The notes under the pieces were generated by a model, which saw nothing but the letters and a program-made list of their open reading frames with translations, was not told the origin of the DNA and ran no database searches. DNA of 64,000 nt from Hirundichthys speculiger (Eukaryota > Chordata > Actinopteri > Beloniformes > Exocoetidae), in contig JAGFBZ010002325.1 of the NCBI GenBank assembly GCA_018398805.1, positions 110,931 through 174,930 on the forward strand, read 5' to 3'. The translations under genes were made by a program, and so were the position numbers. Below are positions 23,073-35,075 of the stretch, piece by piece (within the stretch, counting starts at the first letter, position 1; every line of letters begins with the position of its first letter).

Positions 23073-23700
23073 CTGGAGAGACTTATTGGCCCACTGGAAT
23101 AAGCAAACAAGCACCTTCCAGGACCCACTGCAGTTTGCTTATCATCGTGGGGTTGGAGTTGAAGACATTATCATACAACTGCTTCAACAAACCCACAGTC
23201 ATCGGGACAATGCAGGCAGCACTGTGAGGATCATGTTCTTTGATTTCTCCAGTGCATTTAGCACCATCCAGTCTGCTTTACTATGAAAGAAACTCCAGAA
23301 GACACAGGTGGAAGCCTCCACAATCACCTAAATTTACTGACAAACTGACAACAGACCACAGTTTGTGAGACTGAATGGTTGTCTGTCCGGCCAGGTGGTC
23401 AGCAGCACAGGAGCACCACAGAGGACTGTAATCTCACTATTCGTCTTCACTCTGGACACCTCAGACTTCCAATACCAAACAGAGTCCTGTCATCTGCAGA
23501 AATATGCAGATTACTCTGTATTTGTGGGTTGTATCAGTAGTGGACAAGAGACTGAGTACAAACAACCGGAGAAGTGGTGGACTGCTTTGTGGTGTGTTGT
23601 GGGAACAGTCATTCATCCCATCTTAAATATAAACAAGACAAAGGAGATGATTGTGGATTTTTGGAGATCCTCACTGCATCCTCATACCACAATCTCTGTT
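23073..23700 (+). pseudogene. L2/Rex1-like LINE reverse transcriptase fragment
   Basis: Two plus-strand blocks in different frames. The first has DPLQFAYHRGVGVEDII and IMFFDFSSAFSTIQ (23115-23275), covering RT motif A with its catalytic Asp (FDFSSAF). The second has STGAPQRTVISLFVFTLDT and CHLQKYADYSVFVG (23410-23530), covering motifs B and C. The motif C second Asp is replaced by Tyr (ADY in place of ADD). A stop and frameshift separate the blocks, so the gene is dead. Confidence 0.85.
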
Positions 23701-24625
23701 TGAAAGTGTATGTGAATTTCAATCTCAAGCACAGATAAATGGGGTTGGTTGTATCAGGAAGGGGATTAAATGTAAACCCTATGCGAAATCAATATGAGGA
23801 ATGCAAATTGATGGGAAAAAATCTGAATGATTGGCTTTCTTGATATACTTCACCGTAAGTGGAAAACTGTGAAAGTAACATTAAATGATAGTCTGAAGGT
23901 AAATGTCATGTAGAAATTACAAACACAATAGAGCACATCTGATGTTTTCTACATCACTTATTTTCCTCAACACATTATGTTCATCGGGGGCAGACTGAGT
24001 TAATGTGCGCTCATGCTGCTATGAGACATTGCTGTTTGAATTCTGACTTTCTATACTTCTACACTTTTTAACTAATGATTGAACCTAACCTGTCATATCC
24101 AGAATGATCAAACTCTGGATGACACCTCAGAATTAATTTCCTGTGATATGAAGACTTCAATAAAACTGTAAACAATTTGGGCTGAAGTTTTTTAAAGAAA
24201 GTTCAGGCTGGATTTGGTTTGCTGTGAGGTCATATTGAGACATGTTGGAAATTAGTTTCTCTGGGAAAATAACTCGATTAAATTCTTTTTTCTTATAGAC
24301 TCTCTCTAGACAACAAAACCAGTGTTTCTGTATGCCTCTGTGATATTGTTTTTCTGTTTGAGAGAGTAAAATAGAAGTGTCCAAGGCAGTACATTAAACT
24401 GGGTAAATTGTTCTTGGGAGAAATACTAATTCTGTGATGTTATTATATATTCAAGTGATAACCTTAATTGTTTGGAGTTTTTGGCAGACTGGGAGAGCAA
24501 AAGCTGTACTGGGATGGACTAAGTTTCTCTTGTGTGACCAGTATCATAATATGAGCAGGAAAAATTAGATGAATGTGTGCTTAAATAGTATTGCACCAGA
24601 CCCATTGATTTAACATTCCTGCTGC
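23701..24625. other. unassigned DNA
   Basis: No gene or repeat family recognised. Confidence 0.45.
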
Positions 24626-24629
24626 ATCA

Positions 24630-24840
24630 TATTTAGGGTACTTGGGTGGTTGGACCCAACCCCAGCTTTCGCTGGGCAAGGGTTAGAGGAGTATCCTGAG
24701 CAAACAGATGCTTGTGCTCATATGGCTAGATCCATGTTTTTGCCCTGTAGGAGAAAGCTGCGATAATACCAGACAGGAGTCCTCCAGAAAAGAGGGAAAA
24801 AATTCAAACTCCAAACACAAAGGTCACATCTAAAGAGCCT
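24630..24840 (-). mobile_element. degenerate SINE copy
   Basis: It contains remnants of the SINE body seen at 13278-13643: CCAGCTTTCGCTGGGCAA, GTAGGAGAAAGCTG and AAACTCCAAACACAAAGGTC. They occur in the expected order on the minus strand but are strongly diverged. Confidence 0.4.
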
Positions 24841-25437
24841 TTTTGCTATGAAGTGACTAAGCTAATTAAGTTAAGTCTTTAATCAATCAAAAATTAAAGT
24901 AAGCAAGCAGTGCATCAAATAAATGTGTCACATGTCAGCCTACATGACGTATTCTGCCTAATATGGAGTCACTGTCAAACTATATCTAATCACATATAAC
25001 AGGAAGCATCTGCTGAGAATTTTATCAGCTTGAAGTCAAAGGTAGAATTGTGTAATAAAAATGTATTTGTGCTGTCCATGTTGAGTAAAAGACTCAAATT
25101 GACTAGTTTTATTGCACATATCTAGTTATATTCCAAACCTTTACTTGCGGCTGCTGATGTTCTGAAGCATTTCAGTACATTAAATGACAATAAAAGTGAA
25201 GATGGATCCAAATATTTGTGTTCTTCCAAAGACAGTTTTCAGAAGTTTACATAAAGTAGACACAAATGTAATCACAATCATTTGGAGGGTGGAAATCAAT
25301 GACAGTGTTGTCTTTTCTCCTTGGCTTTGGATCTCATAATAATCTGGGATAGATTTCCTTTCCCTTTGCAATGTATTTGATATGAATCAGTCATATTTTG
25401 TTTAAAAAATGGTTCCTATTTTATTTATCTCAAAGAC
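24841..25437. other. unassigned DNA
   Basis: No gene recognised. Confidence 0.4.
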
Positions 25438-25669
25438 CCTCTCCTCTCCTCTCTGCTCCTCTCGTCTCCTCTTCTTCCGTTTCTGGTGAGTGTGAGTGGT
25501 GGATGTGTGAATGGCGCGGGAGTTTGGATGGTCTGGACCTCACCATTTGGATTTGGTTTCTCTATTGGTGTTCTTTGTGCATGATCAGGTAAGTGATTTT
25601 GCTTTTTTCTATTGTTGCTCGAGTCGTAGGTGCGCCCTGGTTTGGCTCGTCGCCTGTGTTTGAGGAGGA

Positions 25670-26260
25670 ATGGCGTCCTCCGGGACGCCGCCTCTGTCTT
25701 TGAGACAGGGAGTGCGAATAGTCCCGCCAGATGGTGGCCTCCCGATGGAGGTAGTCCTGTTGGCCGTTGGTGATCAGGTAGGACATGACAACCTGCTGTT
25801 TGCGTCCCACATGAACAAGGCGGTGGTTGTCTTTCTCCAGGAGGAAACTTTGGCTCACCAGCTTATTGAAAGAGGCGTCTTTATCAACAGCGTCCTCGTG
25901 CAAGTTTCCCCGCTCTCTGTTCCCTCCACGCAGATCGCCGTCTCTGGTGTTCCGCCTTTCATCCCCGATGAGCTTTTAGGGAATGAGCTCCGTCGGTTTG
26001 GGAAATTGGCTAGCGGATTCAGGACCGTGGGTCTGAGTTGCAAGGACCCCAAACTTAGACATGTCCAGTTGCTGCGGAGACAGGTGTTCATGTTTTTGGA
26101 CTCGCCTGCGCAGACCCTGGAGGTGTCTTTCCGTGTTAAGCATGGGGACATCTCGTACATGGTGTATGCTAGCTTGGGCCAGATGAAATGTCTTGATTGG
26201 GATGATGTGGGTCATAAATGTCTCACCTGTCCACATAGACAGTGGGAACTGTGCCGGTCC
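25670..26260 (+). pseudogene. Tx1-like LINE ORF1 (gag-like) N-terminal part
   Basis: From ATG 25670 the frame encodes an RNA-binding ORF1-type protein of fish Tx1-like LINEs. MNKAVVVFLQEE and VPPFIPDELLGNELRRFGK form the RRM-like domain (about residues 45-125). RRQVFMFLDSP and LEVSFRVKHGDISYMVYAS follow, then a single CCHC knuckle region at about residues 173-188. The second Cys of the knuckle is Trp (CLDW...H...C), so zinc binding is probably lost. The frame stays open to 26734, but beyond about 26420 the likely coding frame shifts by one, seen as a plausible acidic tail in the alternative frame from 26458. In a live element the protein coats LINE RNA. Confidence 0.72.
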
Positions 26261-26819
26261 TCTGCGGTTGTGCCTGCTTCCGCGGAGGCTGCGGCGGATG
26301 ATGCCCTGGCTTCTGAGGTTGGCAAGGGCCCCGCTGCTGCTGGTCCCTCTGCTGCGGCGGTTGGTCCTGCCACCTTAGCGGCTGGTCCCTCCGCTGCGGC
26401 TGCGGGCCCCTCTGTGCAGCGGTTGGTCCTGCTGCCTCGGCGGTTGGACCCGCCGCTGTGGCGGCTCGTCTTGCTGAGGATGGCCCCGTGGCTGCCGTTT
26501 CTGGCTTGCCTGTCGAGGGTGAAGTTTCGAATAATGAAAGTTTTGGCCAACCGGAGAGTGGGGAGCCCTCGATGGCTGCTGGAGCACCAGGCGGCCCTCA
26601 GGCTGCTGGTGTGGACCTGGGCTGTTTGGCTCGCACAGCTTCCCCCGCCTTGCTGTTGCTCCGTCTGTGGAAGACTGGCACGAAGGAGGTGGCCAACTGT
26701 TGTCCTTCAGGGGGCTCCTCCTGGCTGGTTGTGAGGCAGTGGGGAAGAAAACGCTTTATTAGCTTTGCAAGAAAAAAAGTGCTGCATTTGCGCTCATTGG
26801 CGGGGGTTGAGGAGTCGAG

Positions 26820-27396
26820 GTGGTCGAGTTTTTTGGTCCGGACTTTTCTCCGGGAGGCAGCTGGTGGTCCCTGTACAAGATGCCCCTTGATAAGTGGAGG
26901 ATTGTACATGGGGCTATAGTTACGAACAGATACAGAGCACACCTGGATCCTGAGCTGGGGGGGGGGGGATGTGGGTTTTATTTTCAGGGTGAGACTTTGT
27001 TTCATTTGTTTGTTGAATGTCCGCGGCTTCGGTCGCTTTTTGTTCTTCTGACGGGTTGGTTTCAGTGACTTGGGGTGTTTTTTTTCTTTTCTTTTGTTAA
27101 TTTATGGCCCACGTTATTCGGCTCGTGAGAGGACTGTTCACGTGCTGCTGAATTTTCTGTCCGGCTCTGCAAAGTTAGCCATTTGGCTGACGAGACAGAA
27201 CCAGGATCGGAACGCTGGCTATAGGGATCCAGACCTGGTCCTGATGGGTCTGCTTAGGGCCAGGCTGCATGTTGACCATGCTTATTATTGCATGATGGAC
27301 GATGTGCAGACTTTTGTTCGTTTTTGGGCTGTGGGGGTGGTTGGTGGGGGGTTGTGTTCCGTGGGGGTGGATGGGGAGTTGATTTTGACTTTTTAA
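26820..27396 (+). pseudogene. Tx1/L1-like ORF2 C-terminal remnant
   Basis: The frame at 26820-27068 contains WWSLYKMPLDKWRIVHGAI and ETLFHLFVECPRLRSLF. These match the conserved C-terminal region of L1/Tx1 ORF2, where a 'W..LHGA' and a C/H-rich 'ETVFHCF..C' segment occur. A frameshift/stop at 27067 is followed by 27070-27396 with TVHVLLNFLSGSAKLAIWLT, the usual last helix region. It has no catalytic domains. Confidence 0.7.
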
Positions 27397-27880
27397 TGTG
27401 TGTTGTTTTCGCAGCTGACAGCAACTGAACTATAAATTTACTGTGTATTTTAATTGAAAAAACATCCTGCACAGTGAACTGTATGTGGGGAGAAAATATT
27501 GAATGGACTTATAGAGGGTTGTATTGTGACTGGGGAGAGAGCATTGAACTGGGACTTGGCTGTCAATCATGCAGGGGTGGGTGTGTTTTCCCTTGTTGTG
27601 CTTCTGTTCACAGGTGAAGCGAGTCTAGTAATCAAGGCTCTCAGGTGGGGAGACAGAGGTAATAAAAGGGGAAAGCAGACGTTGCGCAGTGCAACGATGC
27701 ACAGTGGAGAGACCAATGCGCTGGGGACTGAACGGAGACAGAGATATCTGCTCGCTTTCCCGGACGTAGAGAGAAAATTCCCGCTTGGCCACCTCACTTG
27801 TCATTGCGACATTGTGTGATGTTCTAGTGGTGGAATAGGTGAATAAAGGGCTTTTTGAAACCAAACCTCTCCTCTCCTCT

Positions 27881-30800
27881 GCTCTGTTAGACAGCTATAT
27901 TACCAGCCGAAGGCAGTCTGTCATTGACAGGAAACAGAGGACTTCTGCTGCCTGAATGATGAAATCGTGTTGGAAACAACAGGCAACACACACATACACA
28001 CACACACACATAACTAGGTTGACATTAAGGGAAGCACAGTAACACTACATAAATTTGGCTTTTTAGCTTTAGTTTTTATTATGTTGATACACCAGCTGTG
28101 AAATCTGTTACTAAATAGAAAAGAAGAAGATTAGAAAAATTGGCAGCTAATCGCAATAGCCCAGCATGTTAGTACCCAACATGCAAACAATTTAGAGGGT
28201 TTTCAACTTCAGAATTGCCAGTTTTAGTCTTTACACTAGTGTCAATTTACATTTTAGACTAGCGTCTAGTCAAGTGAGTCATTAGTCCAGGCATGCTCTT
28301 AGAAGCATGGACACGCTTATGTCTGGAGTCATCATGCTAGTGCCAGCCCAGGCAATAGATGTAATTGCTATTTGCATTAGATGCATGAGTAGTCCCCTTT
28401 TCATTTCTATCATCTATCATTCATTTACTGGCACTGGGTTATCACGGGTTACATCAGCAGATGGTTTTGGAAGGGCCTCTAACTAAAAGTGTATGGTCGC
28501 TACCACTTAAGTCTCAATTTAGTCCCTTTTACCAGACTATAACAATCTTCATTCTGCCAGAACAAATGTGCCCTACTACAAAATTGTTCCATGGCTGCTT
28601 AAGGAACATGGCAAACCGAAGAGAAGACCTCCAAATTCCCCGGATCTTATTACAATCTTGCATTGACAACATCCTTCGGAACAAGCCTAATCCACAGAGA
28701 ACCCATCCCAAAACCCAACTCAAATTAGGTGTCTCAGACGCCATAGGACACTACCAGAATTGCTGTGCTAAAGCACCAACAAGTCAGAACTGCTCTGACA
28801 GTGTCATTAAGAGGTACTTGAGGAAAGTGGAATTATGCAGTTACATTTACTTGAAATTATGTTTTTTATAATTTCGCTTTGGGGACATATTAGGTATTTT
28901 TGCACTGTATTTTGATGTTGTAGGTGCATGTATTTGGTCATTATGTGCTGCAAAATTTACTGTGGTTTACTGGTCCTTTGTCTTTATATTAAAAAAAAGA
29001 AAAGGAAAGGAAGAAAAACTGCTTTAAAAGGAGGTTATCTTTGTCCTGCATGATTTTTTTAATAGATGACTAAATGATGGGGTGTAAATTGAATGACCCA
29101 TGTAGACGGGTGTATATGAGCACAAGATGTTGCTTGTGTTTCCTGCGTGAACTAGTTCTGCAGTCACTTCGTTTCCACTCAACTACCAAGCTGCTTGATG
29201 ATGTCAGTGCTCCTTTCATGTCATTGGAGCTCAAAAGTTGTTCAGCTATTTGCACAGCGTATGTGCAAATGAAATTATAGTGTGCTGGGTTTGGACACAG
29301 AAAGAAATTAAACCCATAGATGTAACAACCAAGATTTGCGTTTACATATTTCCAATAAAGTCTTAAGGTTACACATGACATTCTCCTGCCATTTCTAAAT
29401 GTTAGCAGTCACCACAAACCTGCCTCATTCAACACAGCTTTCTCTTCCTAGGGTTGTTGACAAAACTACATGATTGGGTTCGGTGTGTGATCCATCTTCA
29501 CACTGATAATGAAATAACACCAGGGACAGATCACTGACTCAAATACATGCTCTCTATACTCACTTCTCTATGTCTCTCCAGCTCTTCATGGGACACAAGG
29601 TCCTACAGTTACCCTAAACATGTGCAGGAGGGAGAAACTTCAGATTATCCTGCAGGGACTTGTGTTATTGTTTACCTCCCACAGGGTGTGTGACACATCA
29701 CTGTGTGTAGGTGCTTCTGTGTTTGTGTTCCTACAGGCTACATGGCACCAATAAAAGAGTGATGAAGTACATCAGGGAAAGGATGCATCTAAAAGCGGTA
29801 ATTTGGACAGTGGTACTATACAGCCAAGAAGCATGAGCGACAGATTCAAATGAGATCTACAGTTACCAACCCTGAACATTCCACATACGTCTTATACAGT
29901 AATGGTATTCCTAATGTTTCCCAATAACCATTTTTGTAAGTGCAAACACATCTGGATACCATCTTGGAGCTGAAGAGAAATGCCTGAAATTTGTTTAGAA
30001 GAAAACCTATCATAAAACCTAACATCTTGTTTATTATATAGATATTTTCTGAATGATCAGTTTGGTCTCTTTCTCTGTCTTTCGATTCCTCTTCTATCAT
30101 TACGTTCTTTAGCATCTTGGTTGTCTCTGTCGTGATGTCCACTGTAGCTATGTGAGCTAGTCTCATTGTTGCTGATGTGTGACATATTGTAAGGAACATG
30201 CATTTGTCTGAACAGTATGGGATCACGAAGGTACTCAGTCTGGTTTTTGCCAACAGCAGGCACGGATGGTCACTCCAGCTTTGTCAAAGAAAACATTCAT
30301 TCGACTGAAGGTAAAACTGGTATTTTAATATGAACAAAAGTCCTTCTGCTTTAAGGCCCAACTTCATGTTGTATCAAAACCAAAGTCTAGTGTTCTAGTG
30401 CAGCCCTTGTAGCTGTCTCTATTTAGAAAAGAAGGAGCAGGTGATTCTTATTAATCTACAATGAAGAATTATTACATGTTTGTCAAAGTTTATTCCTTCA
30501 TGTGAGTAGGGAAGAAAATATTGTTGAGGACTTTTTACATTCACTGATTCTCTTTGTCAAATATCACCAGCCTGCTTCATGTGCTTTATTGACACTCTAA
30601 AACAATTTTCTTCATTTTAGCACTTCAGATTTCTACCAAACTTTGTCACAGTCTTATATTGTCACTTACAAAATCTTTGTCAAACATTCATGGAAAGTTT
30701 TTTTGTGTGTGTGTGAATATTGTCACTTGGCAATAATTGGTTGTGCCTTTTCACTATCTGGGGCATTTGTTCTTTTTGCTTGAATGTTTCTTGCACCATG

Positions 30801-31035
30801 GGCTGAATTGTTTTTGACTGTGTTGATTTAGTGAACTCCGTGTATTGTTGCAGGTGCTTGTTTTTGAGATATCTAATGCGGTTTATTGTGTTAAACGTCC
30901 AACAAATTAATAACAGTGTGTGAATTTTTATTTATTTTTTTTTCGGACGGGCAGTGTATGTCAGATCAGACTGTCAAAGCGGGCTGCTGAAAAACACATT
31001 CACTCACAAACACATACACATAAAAAAAAACATCT
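27881..31035. other. 3.1 kb unassigned DNA
   Basis: It includes a short (CA)n at 27987-28010. The 136-codon plus frame at 28461-28871 and 135-codon minus frame at 29846-30253 have no recognisable domain. A faint resemblance of 28590-28650 to a transposase 'PPNSPDL' segment was too weak to call. Confidence 0.45.
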
Positions 31036-31449
31036 ACTGCACGATTAAATTGTATACTTAAAGTGAAGACTTAACTTACTTCGTTACTGTACTTATGTCA
31101 AGTACAGATGCGTGAAAAATGTACTTAAGTCAAAAATATTGAGCATACTTACGACTTTTGCTCCACTACATTTTGCAGCTGTTATCTGTACTTTCTACTC
31201 TACTACACTTCTAAAATGCACCTTTTTACATTTTATGATTGCCCAGTCATCAAAATGTTGTCTTCACAAAAGATTTTGTTTGCGTTTTTGCCATGTAAGT
31301 TTAAACGAATCAGGTAATGCTATCCCAGGCTCCAATGGCATCAGAGTGCGCATTTTGAAGTGGCAGTTGTGATTTGAACCACAACATTTAGAAGTCATTT
31401 ACCGCAGGCATTAGCTCGTTTATTTTACATTAGCACACAGCCAAATCAC

Positions 31450-31617
31450 AGCGTGGTGTGGCTGTATTTCAATACCAAAAACGAAACAACGGCAAGTTGT
31501 GTAGGTTGTAAAAAGGCTGTAAAATACAGTGGAAACACTAGAAAATTATTTTAGCACATGAAAAACCATGCACAAGAAAACAAAGAACTACAGAAATGGA
31601 GAGAGCACCCCCCATCC
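31450..31617 (+). pseudogene. BED zinc finger fragment of hAT-like transposase
   Basis: The plus frame reads SVVWLYFNTKNETTASCVGC, then YSGNTRKLF, a stop at 31552, then HMKNHAQENKELQKW. The order is W-Y-F, C-x2-C, GNT..L, H-x3-H. This is the BED-finger signature used by hAT/ZBED transposases to bind DNA. The internal stop shows decay. No catalytic hAT domain is present. Confidence 0.75.
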
Positions 31618-32132
31618 CTAGCCCTGACAGACTCTTCTGAGACAGAAGTCTTTGGCAGATGCCTTTCAGTCCAACAGAAAGTATCCAGATAGATAAGAGT
31701 GGTCATCTTCAGCATCAATTCATGTTAACTTTTAAAGTACATGTTACTTAAGTCATATGCTACTGGAGCCAACTCAAAAAAATTAATTAAAGACCTTGAA
31801 ATAACCCAGTACATGTCATGTACCCCGCTGAGAGGTGATATCTAAGATAAAATAACATTAGATAATCCTTTATCCCACAATGGACACATTTATAGAGTTA
31901 AAGCAATAGGAAAGGGAACACAGTGCAAATAAAATTACACAAGTATTGAAAGATATAATATAATTGTTGGACTAGAAAAAACATTGTGAAGCGAACAATT
32001 CAACTCCAAGGAAATATTTACACAAAAATGTTAATTATGATAATAAAAAGTATTTTGCTGTCACCTTTAAAGTTTGCCGAAATTCCAAAATATTTCAAAA
32101 ACAAAAATCACAAAAACACCAAAAAGATCAGC

Positions 32133-32145
32133 AGTTTCATGATAG
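32133..32145. repeat. 13-bp target duplication of RTE copy, left
   Basis: AGTTTCATGATAG is repeated exactly at 32867-32879 on the far side of the RTE insertion. Confidence 0.9.
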
Positions 32146-32866
32146 CCGTACCGTACCGTCTTCTTCCGCTTATCCGAGGTCGGGTCGCGGGGGCATCAGC
32201 TGGAGCAAGGAAGCCCAGACCCCCCTCTCCCCGGCTACTTCTTCCAGCTCCTCTGGGGGGACCCCAAGGCGTTCCCAGGCCAGCCGAGAGACATAGTCCC
32301 TCCAGCGTGTCCTGGGTCTTCCCCGGGGTCTCCTCCCAGTGGGCCGTGCCCGGAACACCTCACCAGGGAGGCGTCCAGGAGGCATCCTAACCAGATGCCC
32401 GAGCCACCTCATCTGGCTCCTCTCGATGCGGAGGAGCAGCGGTTCTACTCTGAGCCCCTCCCGGATGACCGAGCTTCTCACCCTATCTCTAAGGGAGAGC
32501 CCGGCCACCCTGCGAAGGAAGCTCATTTCAGCCGCTTGTATCCGCGATCTTGTTCTTTCGGTCACTACCCAAAGCTCATGACCATAGGTGAGGGTAGGAA
32601 CGTAGATCGACCAGTAAATTGAGAGCTTCGCCTTCTGACTCAGCTCTCTCTTCACCACAACAGACCGGCGCAGCACCCGCATCACTGCAGATGCCGCACC
32701 GATCCATCTGTCGATCTCCCGCTCCATCCTTCCCTCACTCGTGAACAAGATCCCGAGATACTTAAACTCCTCCACTTGGGGAAGGACCTCATCCCCAACC
32801 CGGAGAGGGCACTCCACCCTTTTCCGGCTGAGGACCATGGTCTCGGATTTGGAGGTGCTGATTTGG
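32146..32866 (-). mobile_element. RTE/Rex3-like LINE, 5'-truncated
   Basis: A 721-bp insertion on the minus strand with exact 13-bp flanking duplications. Its 3' end is GGATAAGCGGAAGAAGACGG plus short TACGG repeats, typical of fish RTE (Rex3-like) tails. Truncation removed the endonuclease and most of the RT. Confidence 0.88.
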
Positions 32867-32874
32867 AGTTTCAT
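32170..32874 (-). pseudogene. RTE/Rex3-like ORF2 C-terminal region, open
   Basis: A 234-codon frame covers the thumb and C-terminal part of the RTE protein: KSETMVLSRKR, EEFKYLGILFTSEG, IYVPTLTYGHELWV, RRVAGLSLRDR, MRWLGHLVRMPPG and RRPRGRPRTRWRDYVSRLAW. There are no internal stops. The apparent first codons (Met-Lys) fall inside the target duplication, so the start is accidental. The catalytic YxDD box lies upstream of the truncation point. The intact frame implies a young copy. Confidence 0.88.
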
Positions 32875-33194
32875 GATAGATCAAGCTTAATATGAAAAAG
32901 TATCGGTATTGGTATCAGTATCGGCAATTGATTTCTTCCTACTCATAATATCGACCTACCCGAGTTGACTGCGCATGCGTATAGCAGCAACTTCAGAAGG
33001 CCGTAATATTCTGCTACCTGACCATTATCGCGGAAGAGAAAATGTTAGTTTCTTGTGGACAGTATTGAATGCATATACGTTTGAGGGACAAATCAAATGC
33101 TCCGAATGCCTAACATTTAATACTTTGTATGCACAGTATTTATATTGCATAGATTATTGGAGGACTTGGAGGACTTTTTTCTTCACCTTAAATT

Positions 33195-33286
33195 ATATTA
33201 ACTGTACTTCACAGAATGACAAAAGGAGATAAAACAATAAAATATCAACTTTTTTAACTCCAGTGTACATTTATCTAATCAATCCT
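33195..33286. repeat. 92-bp direct repeat, left flank of R2-type LINE
   Basis: It matches 35137-35228 over 92 bp with one mismatch (AACTCCAG against AACTTCAG). The two copies exactly bracket the LINE, so they are read as a very long target-site duplication. Confidence 0.9.
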
Positions 33287-33293
33287 TTTCCCC

Positions 33294-35051
33294 TTGTCAA
33301 GATCTGGCACTCGGCAGCCCCCCATAAGAGCATTTATGGACGACCTCACAGTGATGACAACCTCTGTTCCCGGCTGCAGATGGCTACTCCAGGGGCTAGA
33401 GCGGCTCATCTCTTGGGCGAGGATGAGCTTCAAGCCCGCCAAGTCCAGGTCTCTGGTCCTGAAGAAAGGCAAGGTGGCCGATCGATTCCGCTTTGCCTTA
33501 GGAGGGACACCAATTCCAACGGTGACAGAAAAACCTGTCAAAAGCCTCAGCAAGGTCTTCAACAGCTCCTTGAGGGACTCAGACGCAATCCTGCAAGCCA
33601 AAGCAGATTTGACATCATGGCTAACAGCAATAGACAAGTCGGGGCTACCTGGGAAATTCAAAACCTGGATTTACCAACACGGGGTCCTGCCAAGACTCCT
33701 TTGGCCCCTACTTGTCTACGAGGTGCCCATATCTACGGTGGAGATGCTGGAACAAAACATCAGCCAGTTTCTCCGCAGGTGGCTTGGGCTCCCTCGATCC
33801 CTCAGCAGCATTGCTCTGTATGACCATTCCACCATGCTGCAGCTTCCAATCAGCGGCCTGTCAGAGGAGTTTATGGTCACACGTGCCACGGAGCTGATGA
33901 TGTATCGGGAATCCTCCGACACGAAAGTTGCTGCAGCAGGAATCCTGGTGAAAACGGGGAGGAAGTGGAAGCCGTCGACAGAGCAGAGGCACGGCTGCAG
34001 CACAACATCCTGGTGGGCAATACGGCAGTGGGCCGGGCGGGCCTTGGCAGCTTCCCCAAACCCCGCTACGACAAAGTCAGAGGAAGGCAGAAGCGGAGGA
34101 TGGTTCAGGATAAGAACAGAGCAGAGTTGGAGGAAGACCGGAGGATCAAGATGGTGGCTATGTACCAACAAGGCGCCTGGACAAGGTGGGAGCACGCCGA
34201 ACAGCGAAAACTCACCTGGCCAAAGCTCTGGAGACTCGAACCCCAGCACATCAAGTTCCGCATCCAGTCAGTCTACGACGTTCTCCCAAGCCCAACCAAT
34301 CTGCAGCGTTGGGGCTTAGCGGTCACTGCGGCTTGCCAGCTGTGCCAAAAGCGAGTCACCCTCGAACACATCCTCAGTTGCTGCCCAAAGGCCCTGGGGG
34401 GATGGTCGGTATCGCTGGCGTCACGACCAGGTGCTTAGGGCTCTGGCAGACACAGTCAGTGCAGCAATCAACAACTGCAAGCACCAGAACACTCCCAAAC
34501 AGTCCATCACCTTCGTCAGAGCGGGGGAGAAGGCACAACAACAGCTAAGTTCCTATGGAGGGCTTCTCACCACGGCACGGGACTGGAAACTACAAGTTGA
34601 CCTGGGAAGACAGCTTAAGTTCCCTGAGCACATCTCGGCCACTTCACTCCGCCTAGACGTGGTGCTAACATCAGAGTCAACGAAGCAAGTGGTTCTGGTT
34701 GAGCTTACTGTCCCATGGGAAGACAGATTGGAGGAGGCCAACCAGCGCAAGAGGGCCAAATATGCCGAACTCGTAACTGAGTGCCGGAGCATAGGCTGGA
34801 AAGCCCGTTGTGAACCAGTCGAGGTGGGGTGCCGGGGTTTTGCTGCCCAATCACTGCCCCGCACTCTAAAACTCCTTGGAGTAAAAGGCCAGCTGTGCAG
34901 AAGAGCCAAAATCATCATAGAGGCTGCGGAGAAAGCCTCAAGATGGCTATGGATCCGGAGGGGGGATCCGTGGAGTAGTGGGCCACTTGGACACACACAC
35001 AAGTCGGGGGCTGATCACCCCCGGCTGGGTCGCCCGAGCGAGGGTGTTTGA
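33294..35051 (+). pseudogene. R2-superclade LINE protein, RT-to-endonuclease part
   Basis: The first frame (from 33294) carries the RT catalytic box FMDDLTVMT about 14 residues in. It is followed by thumb sequence with GVLPRLLWPLLVYEVP and RWLGLPRSL. Near 33950 the frame shifts by one. In the new frame, KWRLEP-like residues precede a knuckle C-x2-C-x7-H-x4-C (CQLCQKRVTLEHILSCC, about 34336-34386). At a G-run near 34398 the frame shifts back. The last part has RWRHDQ, then LRLDVVL and VVLVELTVPWE (34650-34720) followed by KRAKY. These fit the catalytic Asp, Glu and basic residues of the restriction-like endonuclease. Two frameshifts make it a pseudogene, though all domain motifs are well kept. 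Confidence 0.85.
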
Positions 35052-35075
35052 TGATCAAAGACCCGAAACACCCTA
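35018..35075 (+). repeat. structured 3' UTR hairpin of R2-type LINE
   Basis: GGGTGTTT (about 35042-35049) pairs with AAACACCC (about 35067-35074). An outer CCGAG/CTCGG pair (about 35034 and 35083) can extend it. The group is known to use 3' UTR RNA structure for protein recognition; that this hairpin does so is inference. Confidence 0.5.

Larger units (their letters stand above)
25453..27865 (+). mobile_element. Tx1/L1-like LINE, internally deleted
   Basis: The 5' UTR and ORF1 of a Tx1/L1-type LINE are joined directly to the far C-terminal end of ORF2 and a 3' UTR ending GAATAAAGGG...AAACCAAA. The endonuclease and reverse transcriptase are missing. A 15-bp CT repeat (CCTCTCCTCTCCTCT) lies on both sides at 25438-25452 and 27866-27880 and may be the target duplication; its low complexity makes this tentative. 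The region is GC-rich relative to its surroundings, with alanine/glycine/proline codon runs at 26275-26470. Confidence 0.7.

Noticed and set aside
25670..26734. Cellular zinc-knuckle (CCHC) protein gene
   Set aside because: The neighbourhood contains the matching LINE ORF2 end and 3' tail, and the knuckle has lost a Cys.
28461..28871. 136-codon plus-strand frame with a possible transposase-like segment
   Set aside because: Only a faint 'PPNSPDL'-like phrase in another frame was seen; not enough to name a family.
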